From a virus, in IMG/VR virus record IMGVR_UViG_3300017757_000147, positions 1 through 24,543 of that record: DNA of 24,543 nucleotides; one strand, 5' to 3'. Shown one piece after another: positions 1-8,207 of the stretch (positions are counted from its first letter, which is position 1; every line of letters starts with the position of its first letter). The position numbers and the translations under genes are program-made. The notes below the pieces were generated by a model that had not been told where the DNA came from, did not search any database, and was given only the letters and a program-made list of their open reading frames with translations.

Positions 1-564
1 GAATTCTTGTGAGTCAACAATTTGTTTCATCTTGACTCTGTATAAATGTGGATACCAAGTCTGTGTAAATCCTTCTGCCGCTCTGTTTACATCTTCAACT
101 ACGTAAAAACGTTTTAGTGCTACTTGGTAATCATTAAGAGCATACTCGTCTTTTAAGTGTGGTAGCTCTATTACGTCACCTGGCATAATCTTACGTCCGA
201 GTGTTTTTACACTATAGTTGATAGGTATTGTCATAAACAATACATCATTCTGTAGGAACAATCCAAATTGACTCATATCAAAGTCAATATCTGCAACGTT
301 GTAAATACCACGTATTACATAAATGTCTGGATCATACTTTCTATCCCTGTTTTCAAGGAATAGCATATCTTGTATATTAGTTTCCTTAACAGCATTATAC
401 CTAGGTTGAGCCGGTGTCGCATCGGCTTCATCAGGATTAACTGGTCCTAAATACTTGTGGACAAATACGTCTGTACCACCTATAGTGAACATCTCCTGGA
501 TGGTCTTATCTAGGAAATCGTAATCTTTGCCCTTTTCGGGTTTGTATAAACTGAGTCTTGGCAT
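1..564 (-). CDS. gp14: Neck protein gp14-like, partial (C-terminus outside window)
   Basis: The minus strand is open from the ATG at 564-562 to the left edge, 188 codons without a stop. The protein starts MPRLSLYKPEKGKDY and contains TNIQDMLFLENRDRKYDPD and LGRKIMPGDVIELPHLKDEY, which I recognise from neck protein gp14 of marine T4-like phages; T4 gp14 has a comparable GDLIYFP segment. T4 gp14 is about 256 aa, so roughly the last quarter should lie outside. In T4 this protein works with gp13 to close the packaged head and form the tail-joining neck. The gene diverges from gp13, unlike the co-directional T4 order. A GATAAATA late element ends 8 nt before the ATG and no Shine-Dalgarno fits between, so the leader should be only a few nt. 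Family call from remembered resemblance, not a search. Confidence 0.75.
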   Translation of the reverse strand, partial: MPRLSLYKPEKGKDYDFLDKTIQEMFTIGGTDVFVHKYLGPVNPDEADATPAQPRYNAVKETNIQDMLFLENRDRKYDPDIYVIRGIYNVADIDFDMSQFGLFLQNDVLFMTIPINYSVKTLGRKIMPGDVIELPHLKDEYALNDYQVALKRFYVVEDVNRAAEGFTQTWYPHLYRVKMKQIVDSQEF

Positions 565-572
565 AACATTAG

Positions 573-580
573 TATTTATC
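573..580 (-). promoter_or_regulatory. Late promoter for gp14 (GATAAATA)
   Basis: Read on the minus strand, GATAAATA is followed by C and lies 8 nt before the gp14 ATG. It matches the T4 late consensus TATAAATA except at the first base. It stands back to back with the gp13 late element, separated by 5 bp. Confidence 0.7.
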
Positions 581-585
581 GAACG

Positions 586-593
586 TATAAATA
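586..593 (+). promoter_or_regulatory. Late promoter for gp13 (TATAAATA)
   Basis: Perfect T4 late -10 element followed by C. It is 19 nt upstream of the gp13 ATG, leaving room for a leader with a GGAG/GAAAG ribosome site. Only 5 bp (581-585) separate it from the oppositely directed late element. Confidence 0.8.
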
Positions 594-612
594 CATATGG
601 AGACGAAAGATT

Positions 613-1371
613 ATGGCAGATTTGACAACACAGAAACAAGAAGTATTTGATTACATTAACCTAAGTTTAGGCGGTGGTATGGTGGACGTAGAGCTGGATC
701 CAGCACACTACGAAACAGCATTGAAAAAATCACTATCAAAATTTAGACAAAGATCAGATAATTCTGTAGAAGAGTCGTATATATTCCTTCCTACAATCAT
801 TGATCAGAATACATACATTTTACCTCAAGAAGTAGTTGAAGTAAGAAAAATATTCCGTAGATCAATTGGTTCTAGATCAGGTGGAGGAGATGGTGGTACA
901 TTGTTTGAACCATTCAACCTGGCATACACAAACACATATCTTTTAGCAAGTACTAACATGGGTGGATTAGCAACTTATGATATGTTCAGTCAGTACCAAG
1001 AATTGGTAGGAAGAATGTTTGGTTCATTTATTGAATTCAAATGGAACACTACTACAAAAGAACTTATGGTACTACAACGCCCTAGAGCAGAAGAAGAATT
1101 ACTACTTTACTGCTACAACTATAGACCAGATTCAGAATTATTAAAAGATTACCTAGCCCAACAGTGGATCAAAGATTATGCACTCGCTACTTGTAAGTAT
1201 ATGCTTGGAGAAGCAAGAAGCAAATTTGCCACTATAGCAGGACCACAGGGTGGATCAACACTAAACGGTGATGCACTTAAGAATGAAGCCATTGCTGAAA
1301 TGGAAAAACTTGATACTGAGCTTCAGACTCAGATTGCAGGTGGTGTTGGCTACGGTTTCACAATTGGCTAA
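613..1371 (+). CDS. gp13: Neck protein gp13-like
   Basis: 252 aa, starting MADLTTQKQEVFDYINLSLG. It resembles the short gp13 neck proteins of marine T4-like phages (T4 gp13 is about 309 aa). Recognisable parts are the N-terminal ELDPAHYETALKKSLSKFRQR, a central Gly-rich turn GSRSGGGDGG, and a C-terminal YLAQQWIKDYALATCKYMLG helix followed by a Gly-rich tail. In T4, gp13 and gp14 bind the portal side of the filled head, seal it and let the tail dock. The start is supported by a purine-rich GGAGACGAAAG stretch upstream and a perfect late promoter. It faces away from gp14, so the two partner genes share a divergent late promoter region. There is nothing in it to suggest truncation. Confidence 0.8.
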   Translation: MADLTTQKQEVFDYINLSLGGGMVDVELDPAHYETALKKSLSKFRQRSDNSVEESYIFLPTIIDQNTYILPQEVVEVRKIFRRSIGSRSGGGDGGTLFEPFNLAYTNTYLLASTNMGGLATYDMFSQYQELVGRMFGSFIEFKWNTTTKELMVLQRPRAEEELLLYCYNYRPDSELLKDYLAQQWIKDYALATCKYMLGEARSKFATIAGPQGGSTLNGDALKNEAIAEMEKLDTELQTQIAGGVGYGFTIG

Positions 1372-1378
1372 TAACTGC

Positions 1379-1407
1379 TTGACTTTTAGATAAATCTATA
1401 GTAACAT
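1379..1407 (+). promoter_or_regulatory. Putative sigma70-type promoter for the dNMP kinase gene
   Basis: TTGACT (1379-1384), a 17-nt spacer, then TAACAT (1402-1407). The -35 is identical to those before gp32 and the last gene of the window, and the spacing is also 17. The -10 is weaker (4 of 6). Expected start near 1414. Confidence 0.5.
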
Positions 1408-1440
1408 ACATATATTAATACTTAAAGAAAGGAAACTTCT

Positions 1441-2034
1441 ATGATCGTAGGAATCTGCGGACTTATTGGATCGGGCAAAGATACTATTGCTGATTATTTG
1501 ACTAGAAAACATGATTTTGAAAAGATCAGCTTTGCTGACAAACTTAAAGACTCTGTGAGTGTTATGTTTGATTGGGACCGTGAGCTACTAGATGGCAAAA
1601 CCGATGAGAGCAGAGCATGGAGAGAAGAAGTCGACGAGTATTGGTCAAAAGAAACTGGTGAAACAATTACACCTAGGCTAGTATTACAACTGTTTGGTAC
1701 CGAATGTATGCGTGATGGATTTTACGATGGTATATGGGTAAGCCTAACAAAGAAGAAAATACTAGACAATCCCGGCAAGAACTTTGTTATACCAGATGTA
1801 CGTTTCCCTAATGAAGCTAAAATGCTATATGAGATCAAAGGTCAAGTATGGCGTGTAAAACGTGGTGATGATCCGCAATGGTTTGTAGACTACAGGGACT
1901 ATGGAACAGAGCCTAAAGAAGTACACCCTAGTGAATGGGCTTGGGCACAAACTAAATTTACACAGATTATTGAGAATAACAAGACCGTTAACGATCTTAC
2001 AGATCAGGTACGAGATCTCCTTGTTTCCACTTAA
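1441..2034 (+). CDS. gp1: Deoxynucleoside monophosphate kinase (gp1-like)
   Basis: 197 aa with an N-terminal P-loop GLIGSGKDT (residues 7-15), where GKDT is typical of T4 gp1-type dNMP kinases. Further recognisable motifs are the QLFGTECMRDGF segment and NFVIPDVRFPNEA, corresponding to the VPDTR-type strand of the family. The enzyme phosphorylates dNMPs to dNDPs and so feeds phage DNA synthesis from host DNA breakdown. It is somewhat shorter than T4 gp1 (about 241 aa). A Shine-Dalgarno AAAGGAAA (1428-1435) precedes the ATG. A TTGACT-N17-TAACAT promoter candidate suggests early or middle expression although neighbours are late. Its 3' end overlaps the minus-strand HNH-like gene by 38 bp. Confidence 0.85.
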   Translation: MIVGICGLIGSGKDTIADYLTRKHDFEKISFADKLKDSVSVMFDWDRELLDGKTDESRAWREEVDEYWSKETGETITPRLVLQLFGTECMRDGFYDGIWVSLTKKKILDNPGKNFVIPDVRFPNEAKMLYEIKGQVWRVKRGDDPQWFVDYRDYGTEPKEVHPSEWAWAQTKFTQIIENNKTVNDLTDQVRDLLVST

Positions 2035-2335
2035 ACCCTTCCTTATATATAATTTTACTACAATTAGCACACACGGTCTTTAGATTACTAAACCTGATGT
2101 TGTTCATGTCACCGTCTACATAGTAGACTGAAAATTGTTCCTTGTGTTTGCTTTTATACCCACACTTGTCACACTCGTTCTTTTTAGTATAGCCTGACTG
2201 TTTGTACTTGGAATATGCGGTACGTGGCTTGCCATGCCTAACACATGACTCACACTTGCTTCGATAGAAAGGTTTGCCCTTCTTGTAGTAGTTGATTGCT
2301 ACAGGTTTCTGTCCACATTCACATAAAGGTCTCAT
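1997..2335 (-). CDS. Small Zn-ribbon / degenerate HNH-like protein
   Basis: 112 aa on the minus strand, rich in paired cysteines: C5/C7, C28/C31, C55/C58 and C89/C92. Residues 71-92 (YYVDGDMNN...SNLKTVCANC) have the outline of an HNH core (HHIDGN...NLVTLC.NCH). The catalytic first His positions are Tyr and the final His is Ser, so nuclease activity may be lost while zinc sites remain. Similar proteins ending KWKQGDLVPD(L/F) occur in marine T4-like phages, where the function is not known to me. It may be a fixed relic of an HNH homing endonuclease or a DNA-binding protein. A GGTAAATA late element sits 5 nt before the ATG and there is no Shine-Dalgarno. It converges on gp1 with a 38-bp overlap. 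Confidence 0.75.
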   Translation of the reverse strand: MRPLCECGQKPVAINYYKKGKPFYRSKCESCVRHGKPRTAYSKYKQSGYTKKNECDKCGYKSKHKEQFSVYYVDGDMNNIRFSNLKTVCANCSKIIYKEGFKWKQGDLVPDL

Positions 2336-2340
2336 ATATG

Positions 2341-2348
2341 TATTTACC
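2341..2348 (-). promoter_or_regulatory. Late-like promoter for the HNH-like gene (GGTAAATA)
   Basis: GGTAAATA followed by CATAT and then ATG on the minus strand. The 5-nt distance places the predicted start at the A of the ATG. The second base differs from NATAAATA, so it is a weaker match. Confidence 0.5.
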
Positions 2349-2403
2349 TGCCCTTTTTGATCCCTTTTTCACCGTAGTTATACCATAGGTTTATGCGTTT
2401 TGG

Positions 2404-2411
2404 TATAAATA
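2404..2411 (+). promoter_or_regulatory. Late promoter for gp18 (TATAAATA)
   Basis: Perfect late element followed by C, 28 nt before the gp18 ATG. A strong AGGAGA ribosome site (2428-2433) lies between. This is the conventional layout for a highly expressed structural gene. Confidence 0.8.
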
Positions 2412-2439
2412 CTTGTAATATGCTAACAGGAGAACTAAA

Positions 2440-5400
2440 ATGGCTTTAACATCACCAGGAGTACAGGTTTCCGTAATCGACGAAAGTTTTTACACGCCGG
2501 CGGAACCAGGAACAGTACCAATGATTTTCGTTGCGTCTGCACAGGATAAACAGAACGCATCAGGAACAGGTACAGCAACAGGAACACAAAGTAAAAATGC
2601 GGGAGTACCGTATTTGATTACTTCACAAAGAGAATTAACAGAATTGTTTGGAGATCCAACTTTCTATACAGATTCTAACAACAATGCGTTACATGGTAAC
2701 GAGCTTAACGAATACGGATTACAAGCGGCTTACTCATACTTAGGAGTGGCAAATAGAGCTTACGTAGTTAGAGCAGATTTAAACACTACAGAGCTAATTG
2801 CAACTGCAACTGCTCCAGCGGCAAACCCAGCAGACGGAACATACTGGTTTGATACTGCTAATAGTGTATTTGGAATCTTTGAATGGAATAGTGCTTCAGC
2901 ATCGACAACTGGTGGTCAGAGCTTTAGCAATAAACTTCCAACAGTAATTACAGATGCAACTAAGGTAACAGGCGGAACACCTAAAACTTCTGTTGGCGCA
3001 GTAGGTGACTATGCCATTGTTGCAACTACAACTTTAAATAAATTCTTCTACAAAAACGCAAGTGGTACTTGGGTACAAGTAGGTTCAAGTGCATGGATTA
3101 GTTCATGGGCAACTGTAACAGGAACTGAAAGCAATCCAACTATTAGTAATGGTGCTACAATGAGCTTAAACGGTTCTGTTGTAACTTCAGGCGGTACTGC
3201 ACTTTCAGATGTAGTAACAGGAATTACAGCGGCTGGTATTGCTGGTGTAACTTCAGCAGTAGTAGATGGTAAATTAGAAATTTATTCAACTGGTGCAGAT
3301 ATTGTATTGGCGGCAAATGCTTCTACACTATTAGCAGAGATTGGTTTAACAGCAGGTACTTTCAAAGCACCAGCATTAACTATTGCTCCGCACACATCAG
3401 TTCCAGAATACAAGTCAACAGACACAGCTCCAAAACCAACAGGTTCTTTATGGATTAAAACTACAGAACCTAACTTGGGTGCTAAATGGTCAGTTAAGAA
3501 ATGGAACAACACAACTCAATTATGGGAAACAGCGGCGGCTCCAATTTACTCAACTAACCAAGCGGCGTTATACGGTTTAGATAAAACTGGTGGCGGTGCT
3601 AACTTGGCAGTAGGTGCTCTTTACATTAACTATAATAATGCAGAGGACACTATTGTAGGTGACTTTAAAATTCACAGACGTGTGGCAACAGGTGCAACAT
3701 CAATTACTTCAAGTATTGTTGCGGCACAGGTTACAGCAGGAACATACGCATTTAACATTCAAGAAACTTTAGTTAATAACGCGGCTTTACAAGCTGACAA
3801 AACTATTAGTGTAACAACTACTGGTGCGTCAAGTGATGCTGATGTTATTGCAGGTGCTATTAATAGTGCAGGTTTTGTAAATGTAGGTGCAAGTGTTGAT
3901 GCAAGTAACAGAGTTGTTATTTCACACAATGACGGTGGTGACTTTAGAATTAAAGACACTGGAGGCGTATTAGCATTAGCAGGATTTAGTGCTTATGTTG
4001 ATGCAAACTCAGGTACACCAAACTTATACACAGCACCAACAGGTGATAGTACACATGACTTTGTTGCAAGTAACTGGCAGGTATTAACTTATACTGCAAG
4101 TGCAACAGCAGTAACGGCTTTAACAGCTGATAAAACTTTATGGTACAGTTCAGTTGTTGACGAAGTAGACATGATGATACACAATGGAACTACTTGGGTA
4201 GGTTATCAAGATTCAACTGCTCCGTACTTTGCGGCGGCGGCTGGTGATAAAACAGATCCAAAAGGTCCAATCGTAAGTGCTACTGAGCCAACTTTACAGT
4301 CAGACAGTACTGCACTTAAAAATGGTGACTTATGGATTTCAACAGCAGACTTAGAAAACTATCCTAAGATTTACAAGTACAACGCAACTACTTTAAAGTG
4401 GGTACTTGTTGATAACGGTGATCAAACTACTGAAGATGGTATTTTATTTGCTGATGCAAGATACAACACAGCAGGTGCAAACAGTTCAACAGCAGGTTCA
4501 ATTGAAGCACTTTTAAGTTCAAACTTCTTAGACACAGACGCTCCAGATCCAGCACTATATCCAAAAGGTATGTTGCTTTGGAACTTAAGACGTTCTGGAT
4601 TTAATGTTAAGAAATTTGTTAGAAACCAAGTTGACACATCAGGCAACAACCTAAGATTTGGTAGTGGCGCAGGTGAGTCAATGGCAGGTTACTATGCTCA
4701 TAGATGGGTAACTGAATCAGCTAACCAGGCAAACGGTTCAGGTTCATTTGGTAGAAAAGCTCAACGTAAAGTTGTTATACAATCATTACAAGCAATGGTT
4801 AACAGCAACCAAGACATTAGAGACGATCAATCAAGAATCTTTAACTTAATGGCTTGCCCAGGTTACTCAGAGTTAATTGGTGAAATGGTTACACTAAACA
4901 CAGACAGAGGCTTAACAGCATTTGTTGTTGGTGACTTACCATTTAGATTAACTGCTGATGCTACAACAATTAACAACTATGCAACTAACGTAAACCTTGC
5001 AGTTGAAGATAACGATGATGGATTAGTAACAAGTGATGAGTATATGGGAACTTTTTATCCTAGCTTATTCACAAGTGATAATGCAGGTAAAAACATTGTT
5101 GTTCCAGCATCACATGGTATACTTAGAACAATAGCATTAAGTGATAGTGTTTCATTTCCATGGTTTGCTCCAGCAGGAACAAGACGTGGTGGAATTACTA
5201 ACGCCTCAAGTGCAGGATACATTGATGCAGAAGGTGAATTTAAAGCAGTTGCTTTAAATACTGGACAACGTGATACATTGTACAGCAATAAAATTAACCC
5301 GATAACATTCTTAACAGGTGCGGGACTTGTCAACTACGGTCAAAAAACTAGAGCCAAAAATGCTAGTGCGTTAGATAGAATTAACGTTGCTAGACTAGTA

Positions 5401-5691
5401 ATTTACCTAAGAGGACAGTTAGATAAACTTGCTAAACCATATATCTTTGAGCCAAATGATAAAATCACAAGAGATGAAATCAAAGCTCAAGCAGATAGCT
5501 TAATGTTAGAACTAGTAGGTCAAAGAGCATTATATGACTTCTTAGTAGTGTGTGATGAATCAAACAACACACCTTCAAGAATTGATAGAAATGAGCTTTA
5601 CTTGGATATAGCGATTGAGCCGGTGAAAGCAGTTGAGTTTATTTACATTCCGTTGAGACTCAAAAACACAGGTGAAATAGCACAACTATAA
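2440..5691 (+). CDS. gp18: Tail sheath protein gp18-like, extra-long modular form
   Basis: 1083 aa. The N-terminus (LTSPGVQVSVIDES, then YLITSQRELTELFG and YSYLGVANRAYVVRADL) and the C-terminus (RIDRNELYLDIAIEPVKAVEFIYIPLRL) are those of T4-type contractile sheath proteins. T4 gp18 is about 659 aa; the surplus is a middle region of about 130-700. Within it I see five related short units at about residues 132, 188, 334, 564 and 628. Their pattern is G-x-LW/YW, a charged loop, an aromatic-Asn turn (WN, YKN, WNN, HNG, YN), then a Trp. Between them are Ser/Thr/Ala-rich beta-type stretches. These probably form domains on the outside of the sheath. The start is fixed by AGGAGA and a perfect late promoter. 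The gene is followed closely by gp19. Confidence 0.93.
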   Translation: MALTSPGVQVSVIDESFYTPAEPGTVPMIFVASAQDKQNASGTGTATGTQSKNAGVPYLITSQRELTELFGDPTFYTDSNNNALHGNELNEYGLQAAYSYLGVANRAYVVRADLNTTELIATATAPAANPADGTYWFDTANSVFGIFEWNSASASTTGGQSFSNKLPTVITDATKVTGGTPKTSVGAVGDYAIVATTTLNKFFYKNASGTWVQVGSSAWISSWATVTGTESNPTISNGATMSLNGSVVTSGGTALSDVVTGITAAGIAGVTSAVVDGKLEIYSTGADIVLAANASTLLAEIGLTAGTFKAPALTIAPHTSVPEYKSTDTAPKPTGSLWIKTTEPNLGAKWSVKKWNNTTQLWETAAAPIYSTNQAALYGLDKTGGGANLAVGALYINYNNAEDTIVGDFKIHRRVATGATSITSSIVAAQVTAGTYAFNIQETLVNNAALQADKTISVTTTGASSDADVIAGAINSAGFVNVGASVDASNRVVISHNDGGDFRIKDTGGVLALAGFSAYVDANSGTPNLYTAPTGDSTHDFVASNWQVLTYTASATAVTALTADKTLWYSSVVDEVDMMIHNGTTWVGYQDSTAPYFAAAAGDKTDPKGPIVSATEPTLQSDSTALKNGDLWISTADLENYPKIYKYNATTLKWVLVDNGDQTTEDGILFADARYNTAGANSSTAGSIEALLSSNFLDTDAPDPALYPKGMLLWNLRRSGFNVKKFVRNQVDTSGNNLRFGSGAGESMAGYYAHRWVTESANQANGSGSFGRKAQRKVVIQSLQAMVNSNQDIRDDQSRIFNLMACPGYSELIGEMVTLNTDRGLTAFVVGDLPFRLTADATTINNYATNVNLAVEDNDDGLVTSDEYMGTFYPSLFTSDNAGKNIVVPASHGILRTIALSDSVSFPWFAPAGTRRGGITNASSAGYIDAEGEFKAVALNTGQRDTLYSNKINPITFLTGAGLVNYGQKTRAKNASALDRINVARLVIYLRGQLDKLAKPYIFEPNDKITRDEIKAQADSLMLELVGQRALYDFLVVCDESNNTPSRIDRNELYLDIAIEPVKAVEFIYIPLRLKNTGEIAQL

Positions 5692-5694
5692 AAG

Positions 5695-5702
5695 GATAAA
5701 TA
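5695..5702 (+). promoter_or_regulatory. Late promoter for gp19 (GATAAATA)
   Basis: GATAAATA directly after the gp18 stop, 22 nt before the gp19 ATG. AGGAG (5711-5715) serves as the ribosome site. It allows gp19 to be transcribed separately as well as by readthrough from gp18. Confidence 0.7.
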
Positions 5703-5724
5703 GTTTAAACAGGAGATATTAACA

Positions 5725-6354
5725 ATGGCAATTTCAACACTATCAAAAATTACAGTCCCATTAGATTCTAGTGCATCTAGTTCTAATCAGGGCTTGTTGA
5801 TGCCCAAACTCCAGTATCGCTTTAGAGTGAGCCTGGAAAATTTTGGAGTTTCAACACCAACAACAGAACTAACAAAACAAGTTGTAGACGTAACTAGACC
5901 AAACGTAAGTTTCGAACAGATTACAGTTGATGTATACAACTCAAGAGTATACCTAGCAGGTAAACATACTTGGGAACCAATTACATTAAACTTAAGAGAA
6001 GATGTTTCAAACAACGTACAAAAACTAGTTGGTGAACAACTACAGAAACAATTTGATTTCTTTGAACAATCAAGTGCGGCTTCAGGTAGCGATTACAAAT
6101 TCGTTACAAGAATCGAAATACTTGATGGTGGTAACGGAATCAATACAGCAAACGTTTTAGAAACATTTGAATTGTATGGTTGTTACTTAGAAAGTGCTAA
6201 CTACAATACATTAGCATACGCAACTAACGATCCAGTAACTGTAGCATTAGCTATCAGATACGATAATGCAATACAAAGTCCACAAGGAACTGGCGTAGGT
6301 ACAGCAGTAGGTAGAACTGTTAATACGTTAATTACAGGTGGTGGATCTACATAA
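5725..6354 (+). CDS. gp19: Tail tube protein gp19-like
   Basis: 209 aa, the gene immediately after the sheath gene as in T4-like phages. Family features are LQYRFRVSLENFG near the N-terminus, the ARPNV-type strand (VTRPNVSFEQITVDVYNSRVYLAGKHTWEP region) and ETFELYGCYLESANYNTLAY with the C-terminal ALAIRYDNA strand. Hexamers of this protein stack to make the inner tube through which DNA passes, with gp18 contracting around it. It is longer than T4 gp19 (about 163 aa) because of N-terminal and Gly-rich C-terminal extensions (GTGVGTAVGR...GGGST). AGGAG lies 9 nt before the ATG. The gene ends before a strong terminator, closing the gp18-gp19 unit. Confidence 0.9.
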   Translation: MAISTLSKITVPLDSSASSSNQGLLMPKLQYRFRVSLENFGVSTPTTELTKQVVDVTRPNVSFEQITVDVYNSRVYLAGKHTWEPITLNLREDVSNNVQKLVGEQLQKQFDFFEQSSAASGSDYKFVTRIEILDGGNGINTANVLETFELYGCYLESANYNTLAYATNDPVTVALAIRYDNAIQSPQGTGVGTAVGRTVNTLITGGGST

Positions 6355-6391
6355 GATCTATAATTAAGTAATATTTCCTGAATATTTAAAG

Positions 6392-6421
6392 GGGGCTCTT
6401 TTTATTAAGAGCTCCTTTTTT
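6392..6421 (+). terminator. Rho-independent terminator after gp19
   Basis: A 9-bp stem GGGGCTCTT / AAGAGCTCC (one G-U pair) with a TTTATT loop is followed by a run of six T. It lies 37 bp after the gp19 stop and before the next late promoter. Confidence 0.85.
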
Positions 6422-6445
6422 ATTATCTGCGTACTTTATTTTTTA

Positions 6446-6453
6446 GATAAATA
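6446..6453 (+). promoter_or_regulatory. Late promoter at the start of the second tube-fold gene (GATAAATA)
   Basis: GATAAATA, then TTAGT, then ATG. By T4 late geometry (element at -13 to -6) the start falls on the A of the ATG at 6459. No Shine-Dalgarno is present, consistent with a leaderless mRNA. Confidence 0.7.
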
Positions 6454-6458
6454 TTAGT

Positions 6459-7841
6459 ATGGCAAATAAATTAAACGGTTTTTTGGATAATGTAGTTAGT
6501 GGTGCTTTAAGCCCAAAAGGTAACCTTGGTGACTTTGCTCACGGTGCCAGACTATATGTAGATGACGCACACAGGTTATCTCCCAAACATAAATTTTTAT
6601 ATCACGTAAGTTTTAACTTGAATCCTGTTGCAGTGAAAATTATTCCGCAACTAGAAACAAGAGAAATTAATATGCTCGTAAAGAGTGTTGACTTACCTAA
6701 GTATTCTATTAGTACTACACTTAAACATCAGTACAATAAGAAAGCAAACTTACAAACAAGATTAGATTACGATCCAATTAATATAGTATTCCATGATGAT
6801 AACTATGGACAGGTTACTGCTATGTGGGAAGCCTACTATCGTTATTATTACAAAGATGGTAACTATGCTTCATTAAACGGAAGTTCAGATCCTGTTACGA
6901 CATCAGGTGCATATCAAAGATCAAATACATATCAAGCTGAAGGTAATCATTATAGATACGGACTAGACAACGACAGTCATTCACACTTCTTTGAAAGCAT
7001 ACAAATTTATCAACTACACAGACATAGATATACTTGTTTTACTTTAGTTAACCCTATCATTAGTGAATGGGGTCACGATACAATGGAAAACAGTTCAAGT
7101 GATCCTGTGCAGAACACTATGCAGGTACAATATGAAACTGTATGGTATGCAAGAGGCGGAGTTGAAGAAGGAGCTTCACCTAAGTCATTTGGAGCGGCAA
7201 GTGGACACTATGATAAGATGCCATCACCTAATTCATTAGCAGGTGGCGGTGCGGCTAACTTGTTTGGCCAAGGTGGTATAGCCGCAGGAGCGGCAGATGT
7301 GTTTGGAGACATTACAAGTGGACAAGCATTTAGTTCTCCAGCAAGTTTCTTAGGTACAGTTTTAAAAACTGGAAGTGTTATAGGTAACGCAAAACAATTA
7401 AGTAAAGAAGGATTGCGTGAAGAAGGCTTTGGTATATTAAAAGATCAAATAGGTAAGGCAGGAGGCATTGACGTAAGTGGTGTTGCCAACACAGCATTTC
7501 CTAAAGGAATAAGTGCAGGTAACTTTGATGTTACTACAGCAGTTGCAGGTATGGCGGCAGGTGCGGCAGTGGTAAGTCAACTTAAAGGTGGATCATTAAG
7601 TAGTGTAACGTCTTTAGTTAGTAGCAATCCAGGTATACTAGACAGCATTACTAAAGCAGAAGGATTTAAAAAGGCACACCTAGCTTCAGGTGGTGATGCA
7701 ACTCCAGATGCAATTTCAAGTGCATGGAATAGTGCCACTTCATCAGCCAAGGAGGCCTACAATGCGGTAACTAAAGGTAACTTGAATTCAATATCTAATA
7801 AGAATACATACAATATTAAAGACGGAGGCACTTATACATAA
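6459..7841 (+). CDS. Tail-tube-fold virion protein (gp19/gp54-like)
   Basis: 460 aa. The first half reads like a tail tube fold: KFLYHVSFNLN, VKSVDLPKYSISTTLKHQ, INIVFHDDNYGQVTAMWEAY, and ESIQIYQLHRHRYTCFTLVN with a DPVQNTMQVQYETVWY strand. The last compares with DPVTVALAIRYDNA of the gp19 protein upstream. The second half (about 240-460) is Gly/Ala/Ser-rich and low in complexity. It may be the tube initiator gp54 (T4 gp54 is also a gp19 relative of about 320 aa) or an extra tube or baseplate protein; I cannot decide which. The ATG follows a late element at leaderless distance with no Shine-Dalgarno. Its TAA overlaps the next ATG by one base (TAATG), so the two are probably co-translated. Confidence 0.7.
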   Translation: MANKLNGFLDNVVSGALSPKGNLGDFAHGARLYVDDAHRLSPKHKFLYHVSFNLNPVAVKIIPQLETREINMLVKSVDLPKYSISTTLKHQYNKKANLQTRLDYDPINIVFHDDNYGQVTAMWEAYYRYYYKDGNYASLNGSSDPVTTSGAYQRSNTYQAEGNHYRYGLDNDSHSHFFESIQIYQLHRHRYTCFTLVNPIISEWGHDTMENSSSDPVQNTMQVQYETVWYARGGVEEGASPKSFGAASGHYDKMPSPNSLAGGGAANLFGQGGIAAGAADVFGDITSGQAFSSPASFLGTVLKTGSVIGNAKQLSKEGLREEGFGILKDQIGKAGGIDVSGVANTAFPKGISAGNFDVTTAVAGMAAGAAVVSQLKGGSLSSVTSLVSSNPGILDSITKAEGFKKAHLASGGDATPDAISSAWNSATSSAKEAYNAVTKGNLNSISNKNTYNIKDGGTYT

Positions 7842-8203
7842 TGCCAAACATTCCAGCAAAGAAATTAGGAACTACAGAAAAAGTTAAAAAGTTTTTTAGC
7901 GAATATTACTCAGCACCTTTAGAATTTCCTTCAAACGAAGTTGATGCTGTAGTAGGTTTTTTTGAAACAAGAGGCTTTGAAAGATTATCTGCACAAACAA
8001 TAGGTGCAGTACTAATGAGACAAGCAAAGATAGACGACATAAAAGTTTTTGAATTGCTTGACACACTAAAAGGTTTCGATGAAATACAACTGTCGTCAGT
8101 AGTAACAGAAACATTAAATTACAATAGACAAAAAATTAGTTCACTAGGCTACAAAGTAGACCAATCACAAAATAAATTAGAAACTAGAAACATACTGGTA
8201 TAA
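7841..8203 (+). CDS. Conserved small phage protein, function unknown
   Basis: 120 aa, mostly helical by appearance: TEKVKKFFSEYYSAPLEF, NEVDAVVGFFETRGFERL, QTIGAVLMRQAKIDDIKVFELLD, and TETLNYNRQKISSLGY. I recall similar proteins with the FFSEYY and VVGFFE.RGF segments in marine T4-like phages, always without an assigned role. No signal peptide, cysteine pairs or enzyme motif are visible. It starts on the last base of the preceding structural gene (TAATG) and ends 4 nt before the gp4 gene. It therefore lies in a late structural operon and is probably a virion or assembly protein, which is inference from position only. Confidence 0.75.
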   Translation: MPNIPAKKLGTTEKVKKFFSEYYSAPLEFPSNEVDAVVGFFETRGFERLSAQTIGAVLMRQAKIDDIKVFELLDTLKGFDEIQLSSVVTETLNYNRQKISSLGYKVDQSQNKLETRNILV

Positions 8204-8207
8204 GCTC

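Noticed and set aside
1387-1396. GATAAATC-like late element before the dNMP kinase gene
   Set aside because: The last base of the late core is wrong and it lies within the spacer of a better TTGACT-type promoter.
1825-2083. Short frames on both strands at the gp1 / HNH-like overlap
   Set aside because: They are shadows of the two convergent genes and show no motif.
3282-5333. Several antisense frames inside the sheath gene
   Set aside because: They mirror the repetitive codon use of gp18; no ribosome sites, promoters or protein motifs support them.
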